A stretch of DNA of 64,000 nucleotides from Methylocaldum sp002005105 (GTDB lineage Bacteria > Pseudomonadota > Gammaproteobacteria > Methylococcales > Methylococcaceae). The translations under genes and the position numbers were made by a program. Positions 42,711 to 52,789 of the stretch are shown piece by piece (position 1 is the first letter of the stretch; each line of letters starts with the position of its first letter). The notes under the pieces were generated by a model. It had not been told where the DNA came from. It was given only the letters and a program-made list of their open reading frames with translations, and made no database searches. Location: contig NZ_CP194902.1 in NCBI RefSeq assembly GCF_051027545.1, positions 248,001 to 312,000 of the forward strand, written 5' to 3'.

Positions 42711-43715
42711 TCAGAGGGTGGGCTGGTAAAGCAAGGTCAGAGCGCCGGAAAGATTTACCGAGCTTAGTCCTAAGGTTTTCTCGATGGCGGTAAGAATATC
42801 GCGGGGCCGGGTCAGGTCGAAGGCGCCACTGACGACCCGCTCGCGGATGCGCGGATCGGCGATGATGATCTTGCCGGGGAAATAACGATTTATCTCGTCG
42901 ACCACGGCGGCGAGCGGCTGCATGTTGAACACCAAGAGTCCCTCGCGCCAGGCCGACGCCTGCCGGGCATCCACGCGGAGAACAGGGCCTATGCCGTCGA
43001 TGCTGCCGGTCGCCTGCAATCCGGCGCTCAGTTCTATCGCCCGATCCTCGGCCCCCTCGGTGTAGACGCGCACCCGCCCCTCGGACACGGTGACGGTCAT
43101 ACGGTCATCCCGCTCGTATACGTTGAACGCGGTGCCCGTGACTTTGGCCACGCCATGAGCGGTAAGGACGATGAAGGGACGGTCTGGATCGTGGCTCACC
43201 TGGAAATAAGCTTCGCCTTCCAGGAGTTTGATCACGCGTCGTTCCGGGGAGAACTCGACCGATAAGGCTGAGTGGGTATTGAGGGAAACTCGGGAGCCGT
43301 CCTCCAGCGTAATCTCCTGCCGTTCGCCCCACTCCGTATGATAATCACTGGTCCAAAAGCGAAAAGCTCCCGGCAACCAAAGGTACATGACAAGCGCAGC
43401 AGCCAGAGATAAGCCCACGAAGGCACGGCGCGCCGGTCGCCTAGCGACCCTTTGCCCAGCTTTACGGATGAGAGGGGTCGCATCCGTCTGTTCCGACGCC
43501 AAAGTCTCTTCTCGTTCGAAGACCCGTCGGGCCGGCTCGTCCAGCAGCGCCCAAAACATTTCGACATCCGCATAAGCCTTGGCATGCAGGGAGCTACGCT
43601 TTCGCCAGTCCTCGAAACGATTGCGATCCTCGGGCGTAACCCGGCCGGAGTGGAGTTTCGAGAACCACTCGATCGCCTCGTCGGAGATCGTCGTCTCCAC
43701 GGGGTTTGGATGCAT
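42711..43715 (-). CDS. fecR: FecR-family anti-sigma/sigma regulator
   Basis: A 334-residue inner-membrane regulator. The N-terminal cytoplasmic part has the FecR/DUF4880 pattern (DEAIEWFSKLHSGRVTPEDRNRFEDWRKRS), with the anti-sigma Trp residues. One TM helix follows (AFVGLSLAAALVMYLWLPGAF, about residues 98-118). The periplasmic FecR domain is TEWGERQEITLEDGSRVSLN to KVTGTAFNVYERDDRMTVTV, and the C-terminal STN-like region (PRDILTAIEKTLGLSSVNLSG) would touch the receptor. It would relay the ligand signal from the STN receptor at 26955-29621 to the sigma factor upstream. Confidence 0.92.
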   Translation of the reverse strand: MHPNPVETTISDEAIEWFSKLHSGRVTPEDRNRFEDWRKRSSLHAKAYADVEMFWALLDEPARRVFEREETLASEQTDATPLIRKAGQRVARRPARRAFVGLSLAAALVMYLWLPGAFRFWTSDYHTEWGERQEITLEDGSRVSLNTHSALSVEFSPERRVIKLLEGEAYFQVSHDPDRPFIVLTAHGVAKVTGTAFNVYERDDRMTVTVSEGRVRVYTEGAEDRAIELSAGLQATGSIDGIGPVLRVDARQASAWREGLLVFNMQPLAAVVDEINRYFPGKIIIADPRIRERVVSGAFDLTRPRDILTAIEKTLGLSSVNLSGALTLLYQPTL

Positions 43716-43804
43716 AACCGCTCTTTTTATCTTGTTGTCTGCGCGACGAACTGGCGTGGCACTTGCCAGCTTTTTCGATTACAGCCGGTCAACTCCTCCT
43801 TGTC

Positions 43805-43823
43805 AAATGATAACGAGTTCGTT
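43805..43823. promoter_or_regulatory. possible Fur box upstream of fecR
   Basis: AATGATAACGAGTTCGTTG includes the perfect palindrome AACGA-GT-TCGTT and a GATAA half-site resembling the Fur consensus. It lies about 90 bases upstream of fecR in the fecI-fecR gap. Similarity is partial and judged by eye. Confidence 0.3.
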
Positions 43824-43949
43824 GGGAAAATAACGCTGAAAAGTACTTTGCCAGTTTGAACGCAAGTTGGTCTTACTGGGCACCATCAAGGATGGACACG
43901 TCAGAGCGGGATTTGCCGCACCCTATTCTTTCGCAGTAGAACGTCGGCG

Positions 43950-44453
43950 CTATCTAGTCCGCATTCTATCGCGCAGAATCTTCAACGCTTTACCGACCTG
44001 TTTTTCCACAGTACGAGGGGAGATATTCAATCGCTCGGCTATTTCGGCATGACTGAGGTGCTGGACCTTGTGCAGCAGAAAGATACGGCGGCATTGCGGA
44101 GGCAGTTCAGCGATCGATTGGCCAAGGAGGTCCAACTCTTGGCCTGCTTCCGTGATCTTGTCGGGAAGCGGTTTCGGACAGATCAGGTCTTCTTCCAGCG
44201 GCTCGTGATGAGCCTGCGCCGACGCCACGGCCTGCCGCCCGTAATCGACCACCAAATTGCTCGCGATACGAAACAGGTAAGCAGGCAGATTAACTATTTC
44301 GTCGACGGAGTTTTGCTGAATAACCCGCAAATAGGCCTCCTGGACTACATCCTCCGCAGTATCGCTGCAACCGAGACGGCGCTTGAGCAATTGCAGCAAG
44401 GGTTTTCGAGTTTCCAAGTAAGTCGACTGAATAAGCGCAACGGACGATTTCAT
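43950..44453 (-). CDS. fecI: FecI-like ECF sigma factor
   Basis: A 167-residue ECF sigma factor. Region 2 is LLQLLKRRLGCSDTAEDVVQEAYLRVIQ and LPAYLFRIASNLVVDYGRQ. Region 4 is AELPPQCRRIFLLHKVQHLS HAEIAERLNISPRTVEKQVGKAL (one stretch), with a helix-turn-helix. It heads the locus on the minus strand, followed by fecR after about 230 bases. Together with the STN receptor this is a standard cell-surface signalling cascade that would switch on the biosynthetic and uptake genes when the siderophore is present. No target promoter could be assigned. Confidence 0.92.
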   Translation of the reverse strand: MKSSVALIQSTYLETRKPLLQLLKRRLGCSDTAEDVVQEAYLRVIQQNSVDEIVNLPAYLFRIASNLVVDYGRQAVASAQAHHEPLEEDLICPKPLPDKITEAGQELDLLGQSIAELPPQCRRIFLLHKVQHLSHAEIAERLNISPRTVEKQVGKALKILRDRMRTR

Positions 44454-44842
44454 TTATTGTTGTTCCTTAACGGGTCTTGGCGCCATCGGGGAGCAAGTAC
44501 AGTTTTCAAGCCTCGAGAGGAAGATCGTGGCTGAACTATCCGAGCAAGGTCTGTGCCGAGCGCATTTCCGCGCCTGATTCGAGTGGGAATCTAGATGTAG
44601 CCTCGCAAACTAGGGCTTATGACTCACTATATGCGGCATATCACACAGCTCTACCATGCCCGGCGCTTCGCTTCTCAAGCTTTACGGTGCCTTGCAGCCG
44701 CCTCCGAGCATCTTTGGGATAGCAGTGAGGGATTAGCCTCGGTTAAACGTTTATCGGATAAGGAACAACCAAAGAGAATGGTCGTTAGAATCAGGCGGGA
44801 GCGAAAGTCCAGTCTTGAGCAGAAATTGGGCATTCGCTCAAA
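44454..44842. other. intergenic stretch without a supported gene
   Basis: About 390 bases lie between fecI and the tRNA terminator. Short open frames on the plus strand (for example around 44619-44846) have neither ribosome binding sites nor protein-like composition. The fecI promoter should lie near 44460-44560, but no clear boxes were recognised. Confidence 0.5.
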
Positions 44843-44872
44843 ATGAAAAAGGCCTGCATCGCTGCAAGCCTT
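44843..44872 (-). terminator. rho-independent terminator after the tRNA gene
   Basis: On the minus strand AAAGGCTTGCA-GCGA-TGCAGGCCTTT forms an 11-base, slightly imperfect stem ending in a T run. It lies about 10 bases past the tRNA 3' end and would end the rpoD-tRNA transcript. Confidence 0.75.
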
Positions 44873-44881
44873 TGTTTTACT

Positions 44882-44958
<77 letters not shown>

Positions 44959-44970
44959 GAGAACTGGTCG

Positions 44971-46764
<1,794 letters not shown>

Positions 46765-46848
46765 CAACTGACCCGCGACTGCTGTATGCCCGCAAAACAA
46801 TACAGTATATTAAAAGTTTGAGAAAACAGGAAACTTAAATTACCGGCC

Positions 46849-48576
46849 TCATTGACTCATGAGCACTCGCATTTCCTCCCGCTCTTCGGAACTGAGCTGC
46901 ATTTTTTTCGATTTCTTGATGAGCTCATCCAAACGCTCCCGCTTGAGCTGATGACTGAAACGCATTAAAGCATCTGAGAACTCAGCTCGTATACCTTCCT
47001 TGGGCAACAAAGTATCCCACTCTATGAGGTTGGCGATAAAATTTTCCTCCGGCGCACCGCGAAAATGCTCCAGGATGCCGCCGCTAGTCGAACCCGGATT
47101 TTCATCCAGAATCCGGAGCACCTTTTCGATTAAGTATCCATTCTTATTAACCGTACGCAGCTTACTACGCAGGTCAGCCCCAACCATGGCCGCAAGTTCT
47201 GGATTCTGGACCAGAAGCGCCAAAAGGATACGTGATGCAGAGGGCTGCACTCGACCTCTTACGGATGCAACCCTTGATTCCGACGGCCCTACAAGCTTAG
47301 CCGATTTATCGGATGGTTCGACTACCCCATGCCCCGCAAGTTCCTCCAGACGTTTGTCGATCATCTCACGAAAAACACCAGCAGGTAACTTACCAATCAA
47401 TGGTTTGGCTTTGTTAATCAAAGCGGCGCGTCCCTCTAAGGTGCCTAAATCAAGCCGACGCACCAAACACCTGAAGAAATAGTCAGAGAAAGGTAACGCG
47501 GTATCGAGACGGTTTAGGAAAGCATCCGCACCCTCCGATCGGACCAAGGAATCAGGATCTTGCCCCTCCGGCAAAACCAGAAATCGGATTTGCCGTCCGT
47601 CCCGTAAGAACGAAAGGCTTGCTTCGAGCGCTTTCCAGGCAGCCTTCTGTCCCGCAGAATCTCCGTCGAAACAAAAAACCAGTTCATCCGTATAACGGAA
47701 AAGCAGCTCGACATGATCAGCGGACGTAGCAGTTCCAAGCGTTGCAACCGAATTGGAAATGCCGTTTTGAGCCAAGGCGATCACATCCATATAGCCCTCG
47801 ACCACGACGATGCGCTCCGGCCTCGGAGACTGCTTTAACAGCTCGTATAGTCCATATACTTCCTTGTGCTTTTTGAAAACGATAGTCTCGGGCGAATTGA
47901 GATATTTCGGCGTTTCGTCGCCCATCACCCGTCCGCCAAAGCCCACCACCCTGCCTCGGCGATCCCGAATGGGAAAGATAATACGATCCCTGAATCTGTC
48001 ATAAGCCTTATCGTCTTTCATGATCATAAGACCCGCCGCCTCCAGCAGCTCCCGCGAAAACTCCGACGGTAGATTTTGCCACCCCGGAGGAGCATAACCC
48101 AAGCGATATCGCTGAGCGAGTTCGCCGCTGACCCCTCTGCGTTTCAAATATGTGATAGCTCGCGACGTTTCGGGATGGACTTTAAACTGGTGTGCATAGA
48201 ATCGGGAAACAGCATCCTGCAGTTCGTAAATGGCCTTCGCCATCTTAGACTGCGGATCTACCGTCGCACTCTGGGCGTCTACCGGAATTTTCAACCCCGC
48301 CGACGCAGCGAGACTTTCCACCGCTTCGACAAAACTCAGATGGTCATAGCCCATCAGAAAATCAATGGCATTACCGTGTGCGCCGCAACCAAAGCAATGG
48401 TAAAACTGCTTATCGCGACTTACGGTAAAGCTGGGTGTTTTTTCACTATGAAAAGGACAACGAGCAGTAAAGTTGCTGCCGGCTTGCTTAAGCGGCACGC
48501 GCGCATCAACCAGATCGACCAGATCGATACGAGCGATCAGTTCTTGAATGAATTGACGGGGAATCTTGCCGGCCAT
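46849..48576 (-). CDS. dnaG: DNA primase
   Basis: A 575-residue bacterial primase. The N-terminal zinc-binding domain has CPFHSEKTPSFTVS and FYHCFGCGAHGNAID, giving a Cys-His-Cys-Cys set at about residues 40-65. The catalytic core includes ERIVVVEGYMDVIALAQNGI (TOPRIM Glu) and LVFCFDGDSAGQKAAWKALE (TOPRIM Asp residues). The C-terminal helicase-binding part is less conserved. It makes RNA primers at the replication fork and sits between yqeY and rpoD in the macromolecular synthesis block. Confidence 0.98.
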   Translation of the reverse strand: MAGKIPRQFIQELIARIDLVDLVDARVPLKQAGSNFTARCPFHSEKTPSFTVSRDKQFYHCFGCGAHGNAIDFLMGYDHLSFVEAVESLAASAGLKIPVDAQSATVDPQSKMAKAIYELQDAVSRFYAHQFKVHPETSRAITYLKRRGVSGELAQRYRLGYAPPGWQNLPSEFSRELLEAAGLMIMKDDKAYDRFRDRIIFPIRDRRGRVVGFGGRVMGDETPKYLNSPETIVFKKHKEVYGLYELLKQSPRPERIVVVEGYMDVIALAQNGISNSVATLGTATSADHVELLFRYTDELVFCFDGDSAGQKAAWKALEASLSFLRDGRQIRFLVLPEGQDPDSLVRSEGADAFLNRLDTALPFSDYFFRCLVRRLDLGTLEGRAALINKAKPLIGKLPAGVFREMIDKRLEELAGHGVVEPSDKSAKLVGPSESRVASVRGRVQPSASRILLALLVQNPELAAMVGADLRSKLRTVNKNGYLIEKVLRILDENPGSTSGGILEHFRGAPEENFIANLIEWDTLLPKEGIRAEFSDALMRFSHQLKRERLDELIKKSKKMQLSSEEREEMRVLMSQ

Positions 48577-48639
48577 CGTTTATACCGGCAGCTCAGTTCA
48601 CGCTACGCCGTTCCTAAAAAACATCAAGACTACCGTGTC

Positions 48640-49089
48640 CTAGCCGCTTAACAGGCTTTTGACCCGCAAGCTAACCATCGACATATCGGCTCGCCCCTGC
48701 ATTTTTGGCTTCAGCACGGCCATAACTTTGCCCATATCGCCGACTCCGGAAGCACCCGATTCCGCCAAAGCCTCCTTGATCAGAGACTCCACTTCCTCTT
48801 CGCTCAATGCTTGCGGCAAGTATTCCTGAATAACGCCAAGCTCCGCCTGTTCCGCAGCAACCAAATCATCCCGCCCTGCCGATTGAAATTGCGTGATGGA
48901 TTCACGCCGCTGCTTGACCATCTTGTCCAGAACGGCAAGGACTTGCGCATCATCCAACTGAATCCGCTCGTCCACCTCGCGCTGCTTGATGGCGGCCATT
49001 ATCAGCCGAATGACGCCCAGCCGATCTTTTTCTCCGGCTTTCATGGCGGCTTTCATATCCGCCTGGAGACGTTCTTTCAATACGCTCAT
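48640..49089 (-). CDS. yqeY: YqeY/GatB-domain protein
   Basis: A 149-residue protein of the YqeY family. It starts MSVLKERLQADMKAAMKAGE KDRLGVIRLIMAAIKQREVD and ends in the GatB/YqeY tail (GVGDMGKVMAVLKPKMQGRA). The C-terminal tail fold is shared with GatB of the amidotransferase that makes Gln-tRNA, so tRNA binding is suspected in the family, but the role is unknown. It lies 12 bases downstream of rpsU and about 60 bases ahead of dnaG. Confidence 0.93.
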   Translation of the reverse strand: MSVLKERLQADMKAAMKAGEKDRLGVIRLIMAAIKQREVDERIQLDDAQVLAVLDKMVKQRRESITQFQSAGRDDLVAAEQAELGVIQEYLPQALSEEEVESLIKEALAESGASGVGDMGKVMAVLKPKMQGRADMSMVSLRVKSLLSG

Positions 49090-49101
49090 CGAAAGGGGCT
49101 A

Positions 49102-49335
49102 TCAGGTTTGCGGGCGCCCTTTGCGCAAATTCTGCAGAGCAAACCGTTCGCGGGAAAGCTTTTTCAGATGCCGCTTCACTGCTGCAGCCGCTTTGCGCTT
49201 ACGTTCCTCGGTCGGTTTCTCGTAGAATTCGCGGCGGCGCACTTCGGAAAGAATACCGGCCTTCTCGCAGGCACGTTTAAAACGACGGATAGCAATTTCA
49301 AAGGGCTCGTTTTCTCTAAGCTTAATCGACGGCAT
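49102..49335 (-). CDS. rpsU: 30S ribosomal protein S21
   Basis: A 77-residue, very basic protein, MPSIKLRENEPFEIAIRRFK then RACEKAGILSEVRRREFYEK, the S21 signature, with a Lys/Arg-rich C-terminal helix. The ATG at 49335 gives the family N-terminus and follows GGGAAG. It is the first gene of the rpsU-yqeY-dnaG-rpoD block and is divergent from tsaD, with the shared promoter region at about 49336-49449. Confidence 0.96.
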   Translation of the reverse strand: MPSIKLRENEPFEIAIRRFKRACEKAGILSEVRRREFYEKPTEERKRKAAAAVKRHLKKLSRERFALQNLRKGRPQT

Positions 49336-49449
49336 GTAGCTTCCCAAGATTGATGACTAAAATGACGAAATTCCCGAGGCAGGATTACCCCGCCAACTTA
49401 AAAGTGCTAATTATACTCACTACAGAGCGCAAGGTAAAAGTCAATTTGT

Positions 49450-50487
49450 ATGTACGTACTCGGCATTGAAACATCCTGCGATGAAACGGGCGTGGCGATC
49501 TATCACGCCACCAAGGGACTTTTGGCCCATCGCCTGTATAGTCAGGTAAAAACTCATGCGGAGTATGGAGGCGTAGTACCCGAACTGGCCTCCCGTGATC
49601 ACATCAAAAAACTGGTTCCGCTGATTCGGCAAGTAATCGCAGACGCCCGCATTTCCAAACGGCAAATCGACGGAATCGCTTATACAGCCGGCCCGGGATT
49701 GATCGGCGCGCTCCTGGTAGGCGCTTCCGTCGCCCGCAGCCTAGCATGGGCATGGGAAATTCCATCGATAGGGGTACATCACATGGAAGGCCATTTGCTC
49801 GCGCCCTTAATGGAGTCCGACCCACCCGATTTTCCGTTTATCGCGCTCCTCGTTTCCGGTGGCCACACCCAGCTCGTCGAGGTAGAAGGCATCGGCCTGT
49901 ATCACATTTTGGGAGAATCGGTGGACGATGCCGCCGGGGAAGCCTTCGACAAAACCGCCAAGATGCTTGATCTGGGCTATCCAGGAGGTCCCGCGATCGC
50001 AGAATTGGCCGAGGAAGGCGACGAGCATCGGTTTGAATTCCCTCGCCCCATGACCGATCGGCCAGGTCTCGATTTCAGCTTCAGCGGCCTTAAAACGCAT
50101 ACGTTACAAACATTCGCATCCACCGCCAAAACTCGACAGGATAAAGCGGACATTGCCAAGGCATTCCAGGATGCGGTGGTCGATACACTGACGATCAAAT
50201 GCCGGCGGGCGCTCAAGGAAAGCGGGCTCACCCGCTTAGTGGTCGCGGGCGGGGTCAGCGCCAACCGATCTATGCGCGACAAACTTCAGCACATGGCTAG
50301 CGAAGAAAACTGCCGGGTTTATTTTCCGCGACTCGAATTTTGCGGCGATAACGGCGCCATGATCGCATTTGCCGGCTGCCAGAGACTGCTCGCCGGCCAA
50401 ACGGAGCCCCCCGAGATCAACGCTCTTCCGCGGTGGCCCTTAAGCAAGTTAGCACCGCTCGCCCTATCGCAAGAGTCAACAGCCTAA
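49450..50487 (+). CDS. tsaD: tRNA N6-threonylcarbamoyltransferase subunit TsaD
   Basis: A 345-residue ASKHA-fold protein needed for the t6A37 modification of ANN-decoding tRNAs. Motifs: MYVLGIETSCDETGVAIYHA, the metal-binding pair IGVHHMEGHLLAPL, the nucleotide-binding ALLVSGGHTQLVEVEGIG, DDAAGEAFDKTAKMLDLGYP, LVVAGGVSANRSMRD, and CGDNGAMIAFAG. The length is normal. Interestingly, the neighbouring CAT tRNA reads AUA and would be a substrate of t6A modification. It is transcribed away from rpsU. Confidence 0.97.
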   Translation: MYVLGIETSCDETGVAIYHATKGLLAHRLYSQVKTHAEYGGVVPELASRDHIKKLVPLIRQVIADARISKRQIDGIAYTAGPGLIGALLVGASVARSLAWAWEIPSIGVHHMEGHLLAPLMESDPPDFPFIALLVSGGHTQLVEVEGIGLYHILGESVDDAAGEAFDKTAKMLDLGYPGGPAIAELAEEGDEHRFEFPRPMTDRPGLDFSFSGLKTHTLQTFASTAKTRQDKADIAKAFQDAVVDTLTIKCRRALKESGLTRLVVAGGVSANRSMRDKLQHMASEENCRVYFPRLEFCGDNGAMIAFAGCQRLLAGQTEPPEINALPRWPLSKLAPLALSQESTA

Positions 50488-50509
50488 ACAAGCGGCAATT
50501 CTGAAACCG

Positions 50510-51100
50510 TCAGGCTTTACGCCCGATCCGCGCTTCCTGTCCATGACGCAAACGCTCGATATTTCCCCGATGCCGCCAAATCAGAAACAAGACCATCACG
50601 ACCGAGGCGCCAATCAACGCCTCGGAACCGGTCAAAAGCCAAACGTAGACGGGTGCCAGAACGGACGCAGCCAAAGCCGCAAGCGACGAGATACGCGAGA
50701 CGAAAGCAATCGCAATCCACGTCAATAGAGCAGCCAAGCCTACCATCCATGAAAATCCCAAGAGTACCCCCAAGGCTGTGGCAACGCCTTTGCCGCCCTT
50801 AAACTGGAAAAATACCGGGTAAAGATGGCCAAAAAATGCCGCCAACCCCACCAAAGCGATCACAAGCAGGTCAGCGTCAAAAGCCTTGGCCAACAAGATC
50901 GGAACCAACCCCTTGGCGGCATCTCCTAACAAGGTAATCGCGGCTGCTTTTTTACCACCCAACCGCAGCACATTGGTCGCACCGGGGTTTTTCGAGCCCT
51001 GTTCTCGGGGATCGGGAAGGCGAAACAATCGGCTTACGATTACCGCACTGGATAGCGAGCCTAGGAAATAGGCCAAAGGAACTAAAAACCACACCGCCAT
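50510..51100 (-). CDS. plsY: glycerol-3-phosphate acyltransferase PlsY
   Basis: A 196-residue inner-membrane acyltransferase that passes acyl from acyl-phosphate to glycerol 3-phosphate in phospholipid synthesis. It has about five TM helices. Conserved loops are GSKNPGATNVLRLGGKKAA, FKGGKGVATALGVLLG and IWRHRGNIERLRHGQEARIG at the C-terminus. It is convergent with tsaD (22-base gap) and divergent from folB. Confidence 0.96.
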   Translation of the reverse strand: MAVWFLVPLAYFLGSLSSAVIVSRLFRLPDPREQGSKNPGATNVLRLGGKKAAAITLLGDAAKGLVPILLAKAFDADLLVIALVGLAAFFGHLYPVFFQFKGGKGVATALGVLLGFSWMVGLAALLTWIAIAFVSRISSLAALAASVLAPVYVWLLTGSEALIGASVVMVLFLIWRHRGNIERLRHGQEARIGRKA

Positions 51101-51183
51101 GCGCTTATTATGTATCCTGGTTGCCAGTTTTGTAATTTTTATGTTACCAATTCGCGAAATAGCGAAAACCGGTCGGATTGACG

Positions 51184-51549
51184 ATGGACATTATATTTCT
51201 ACGCGGCCTTGAGATCGAGACGGTGATCGGCATCTACGATTGGGAGAGAAAGATCAAGCAAACCATCCTGATCGATTTGGAAATGGGTACCGACATCCGC
51301 GAGGCGGCGGCATCGGACAATATCGAACACACGCTCGACTACAAAGCGGTGTCCAAACGCATCATTTCTTTCGTGGAAGAAAGCGACTTCTTTCTCGTGG
51401 AAACTCTAGCCGAGAAGGTCGCTCAAATCGTTATCGATGAATTTGATGTGCCGTGGCTTAGGTTGACGCTAAACAAGAAGGGCGCGATCCGTAAAGCCAG
51501 CGATGTCGGAATCATTATCGAAAGAGGAGATAAACGAAAATATGCCTGA
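51184..51549 (+). CDS. folB: dihydroneopterin aldolase
   Basis: A 121-residue FolB of the folate pathway, converting dihydroneopterin to 6-hydroxymethyl-dihydropterin. The N-terminus MDIIFLRGLEIETVIGIYDW ERKIKQTILIDLEM and the catalytic-region LDYKAVSKRIISFVEESDFF LVETLAEKVA are typical, ending RKASDVGIIIERG. An in-frame TTG lies two codons upstream; neither start has a strong ribosome binding site. It overlaps folK by eight bases. Confidence 0.95.
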   Translation: MDIIFLRGLEIETVIGIYDWERKIKQTILIDLEMGTDIREAAASDNIEHTLDYKAVSKRIISFVEESDFFLVETLAEKVAQIVIDEFDVPWLRLTLNKKGAIRKASDVGIIIERGDKRKYA

Positions 51550-52039
51550 TGTTTTCCTGAGCATCGGCAGCAATATCGAAAGAGAAAAGCACATTCCTTC
51601 CGCTTTGAGAGAGCTGGAAGAGCGTGTCGGCTCGTTGACTGTCTCCGGCGTTTACGAAAGCGAAGCGGTAGGCTTCGAAGGCGCTCGCTTTTACAACTTG
51701 GTAGCGGCCTTTTCCACCGAACTCCCGGTATCCGAGATCGTAAAGATCCTGAGCGAGATCGAAAACAATCATGGGCGTACACGAGATTGCAAAAAGTTCT
51801 CCTCGCGTACCCTCGATATCGATTTGATTCTTTACGGCGACGAGGTGCTCCAGGAAGGAAAGCTTACATTGCCGCGCGAGGACATCACCCGTTACGCCTT
51901 CGTATTGGAGCCGCTCGCGGAGATCGCGCCGAATCGAAAGCATCCGGTGATCGGCGAGACCTACGCCGAGCTGTGGGCCAAATTCGACAAGACTAGCGTC
52001 AACCAGTGGCGGGTGGGCTCGGTTTCGGATATCAGCTGA
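51542..52039 (+). CDS. folK: 2-amino-4-hydroxy-6-hydroxymethyldihydropteridine diphosphokinase
   Basis: A 165-residue HPPK. Motifs: VFLSIGSNIEREKHI at the N-terminus, AVGFEGARFYNLVAAF, and the magnesium-binding SSRTLDIDLILYGDEV, followed by LPREDITRYAFVLEPLAEIA. It starts at the ATG behind GAGGAG, overlapping folB. Consecutive pathway steps in one unit, convergent with the SDR/RibD-C pair. Confidence 0.96.
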   Translation: MPDVFLSIGSNIEREKHIPSALRELEERVGSLTVSGVYESEAVGFEGARFYNLVAAFSTELPVSEIVKILSEIENNHGRTRDCKKFSSRTLDIDLILYGDEVLQEGKLTLPREDITRYAFVLEPLAEIAPNRKHPVIGETYAELWAKFDKTSVNQWRVGSVSDIS

Positions 52040-52763
52040 ATAAACTCCTCCCGCCATCCACGACCAGCATCTGCCCGGTCACGTACGGCGCATCATCGAC
52101 CAGAAACAATACCGCTTTCGCGATATCCGAAGCCTCCCCGGCGCGTTTCATAGGAATACGCGCCAAGATTTCAGCTTTCTTCGCGGGATCGGCGTCGTGC
52201 TCGGGCCATAGAATGGCGCCCGGCGCGACGCCATTAACTCGAATTTCCGGCGCCAACTCTTTGGCAAGAGCGCGGGTCATCGTCGCCAATCCGGCCTTGG
52301 CGAGACTGTAGACCGAATATTTCTCGATAGGATGATCGGCGTAAATGTCGCCGATGTTGATGATGCAACCCTTACGGTCGCGTAGATAGGGAACGGCCGA
52401 CTGAGCCAGGAAAAACGGCGCCTTGAGGTTGCTGCCCAAGAGGTCGTTCCATTGAACCTCAGTGATCGCTCCAAACGGCGTAGGATAAAAACCGGAGGCG
52501 TTATTCACCAACACGTCCAAACCACCCCAAAACGCCGCCGTCTGCCGAACGAGCTCGGTCAGTCTTTCCGTTTCCAGCAGATCAGCCTGCAACAAACGAA
52601 CCGAGTTCGCTCGCACGGCATTGAGCTCGTTGGCTAAAGCCTCGGCATCGGTCGCCGACCGGTGATAATGCAGCACGATGTTGTATCCGGCCGCATGCAG
52701 CCGACGCACGATTTCAGCGCCGATGCGGCGAGCCGCGCCAGTGACGAGCGCCGATTTCACCAT
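52032..52763 (-). CDS. pteridine reductase-like short-chain dehydrogenase (FolM/PTR1 type)
   Basis: A 243-residue SDR. Cofactor motif VTGAARRIGAEIVRRLHAAG (TGxxxRxG, typical of NADPH-dependent pteridine reductases), VLHYHRSATDAEALA, VLVNNASGFYPTPFG, active-site Tyr-Lys in YSVYSLAKAGL, and the C-terminal TGQMLVVDGGRSL. PTR1 and FolM reduce dihydropterins. The ATG at 52763 has AAGGGGAA upstream. The frame is open far upstream but antisense-like there. It overlaps the folK 3' end by eight bases on the opposite strand and is followed-from by the RibD-C gene, 26 bases upstream. Confidence 0.9.
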   Translation of the reverse strand: MVKSALVTGAARRIGAEIVRRLHAAGYNIVLHYHRSATDAEALANELNAVRANSVRLLQADLLETERLTELVRQTAAFWGGLDVLVNNASGFYPTPFGAITEVQWNDLLGSNLKAPFFLAQSAVPYLRDRKGCIINIGDIYADHPIEKYSVYSLAKAGLATMTRALAKELAPEIRVNGVAPGAILWPEHDADPAKKAEILARIPMKRAGEASDIAKAVLFLVDDAPYVTGQMLVVDGGRSLFS

Positions 52764-52789
52764 ACAATTCCCCTTGACTCCCACAGCCT

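Noticed and set aside
11313..44453. Calling the locus a pyoverdine cluster
   Set aside because: There is no chromophore Tyr module, no PvdA-type ornithine hydroxylase, no PvdF and no thioesterase, and the release is reductive; only the start and export logic are shared.
44619..44846. 75-codon open frame between fecI and the tRNA
   Set aside because: No ribosome binding site, no protein-like composition, and it overlaps the tRNA terminator hairpin.
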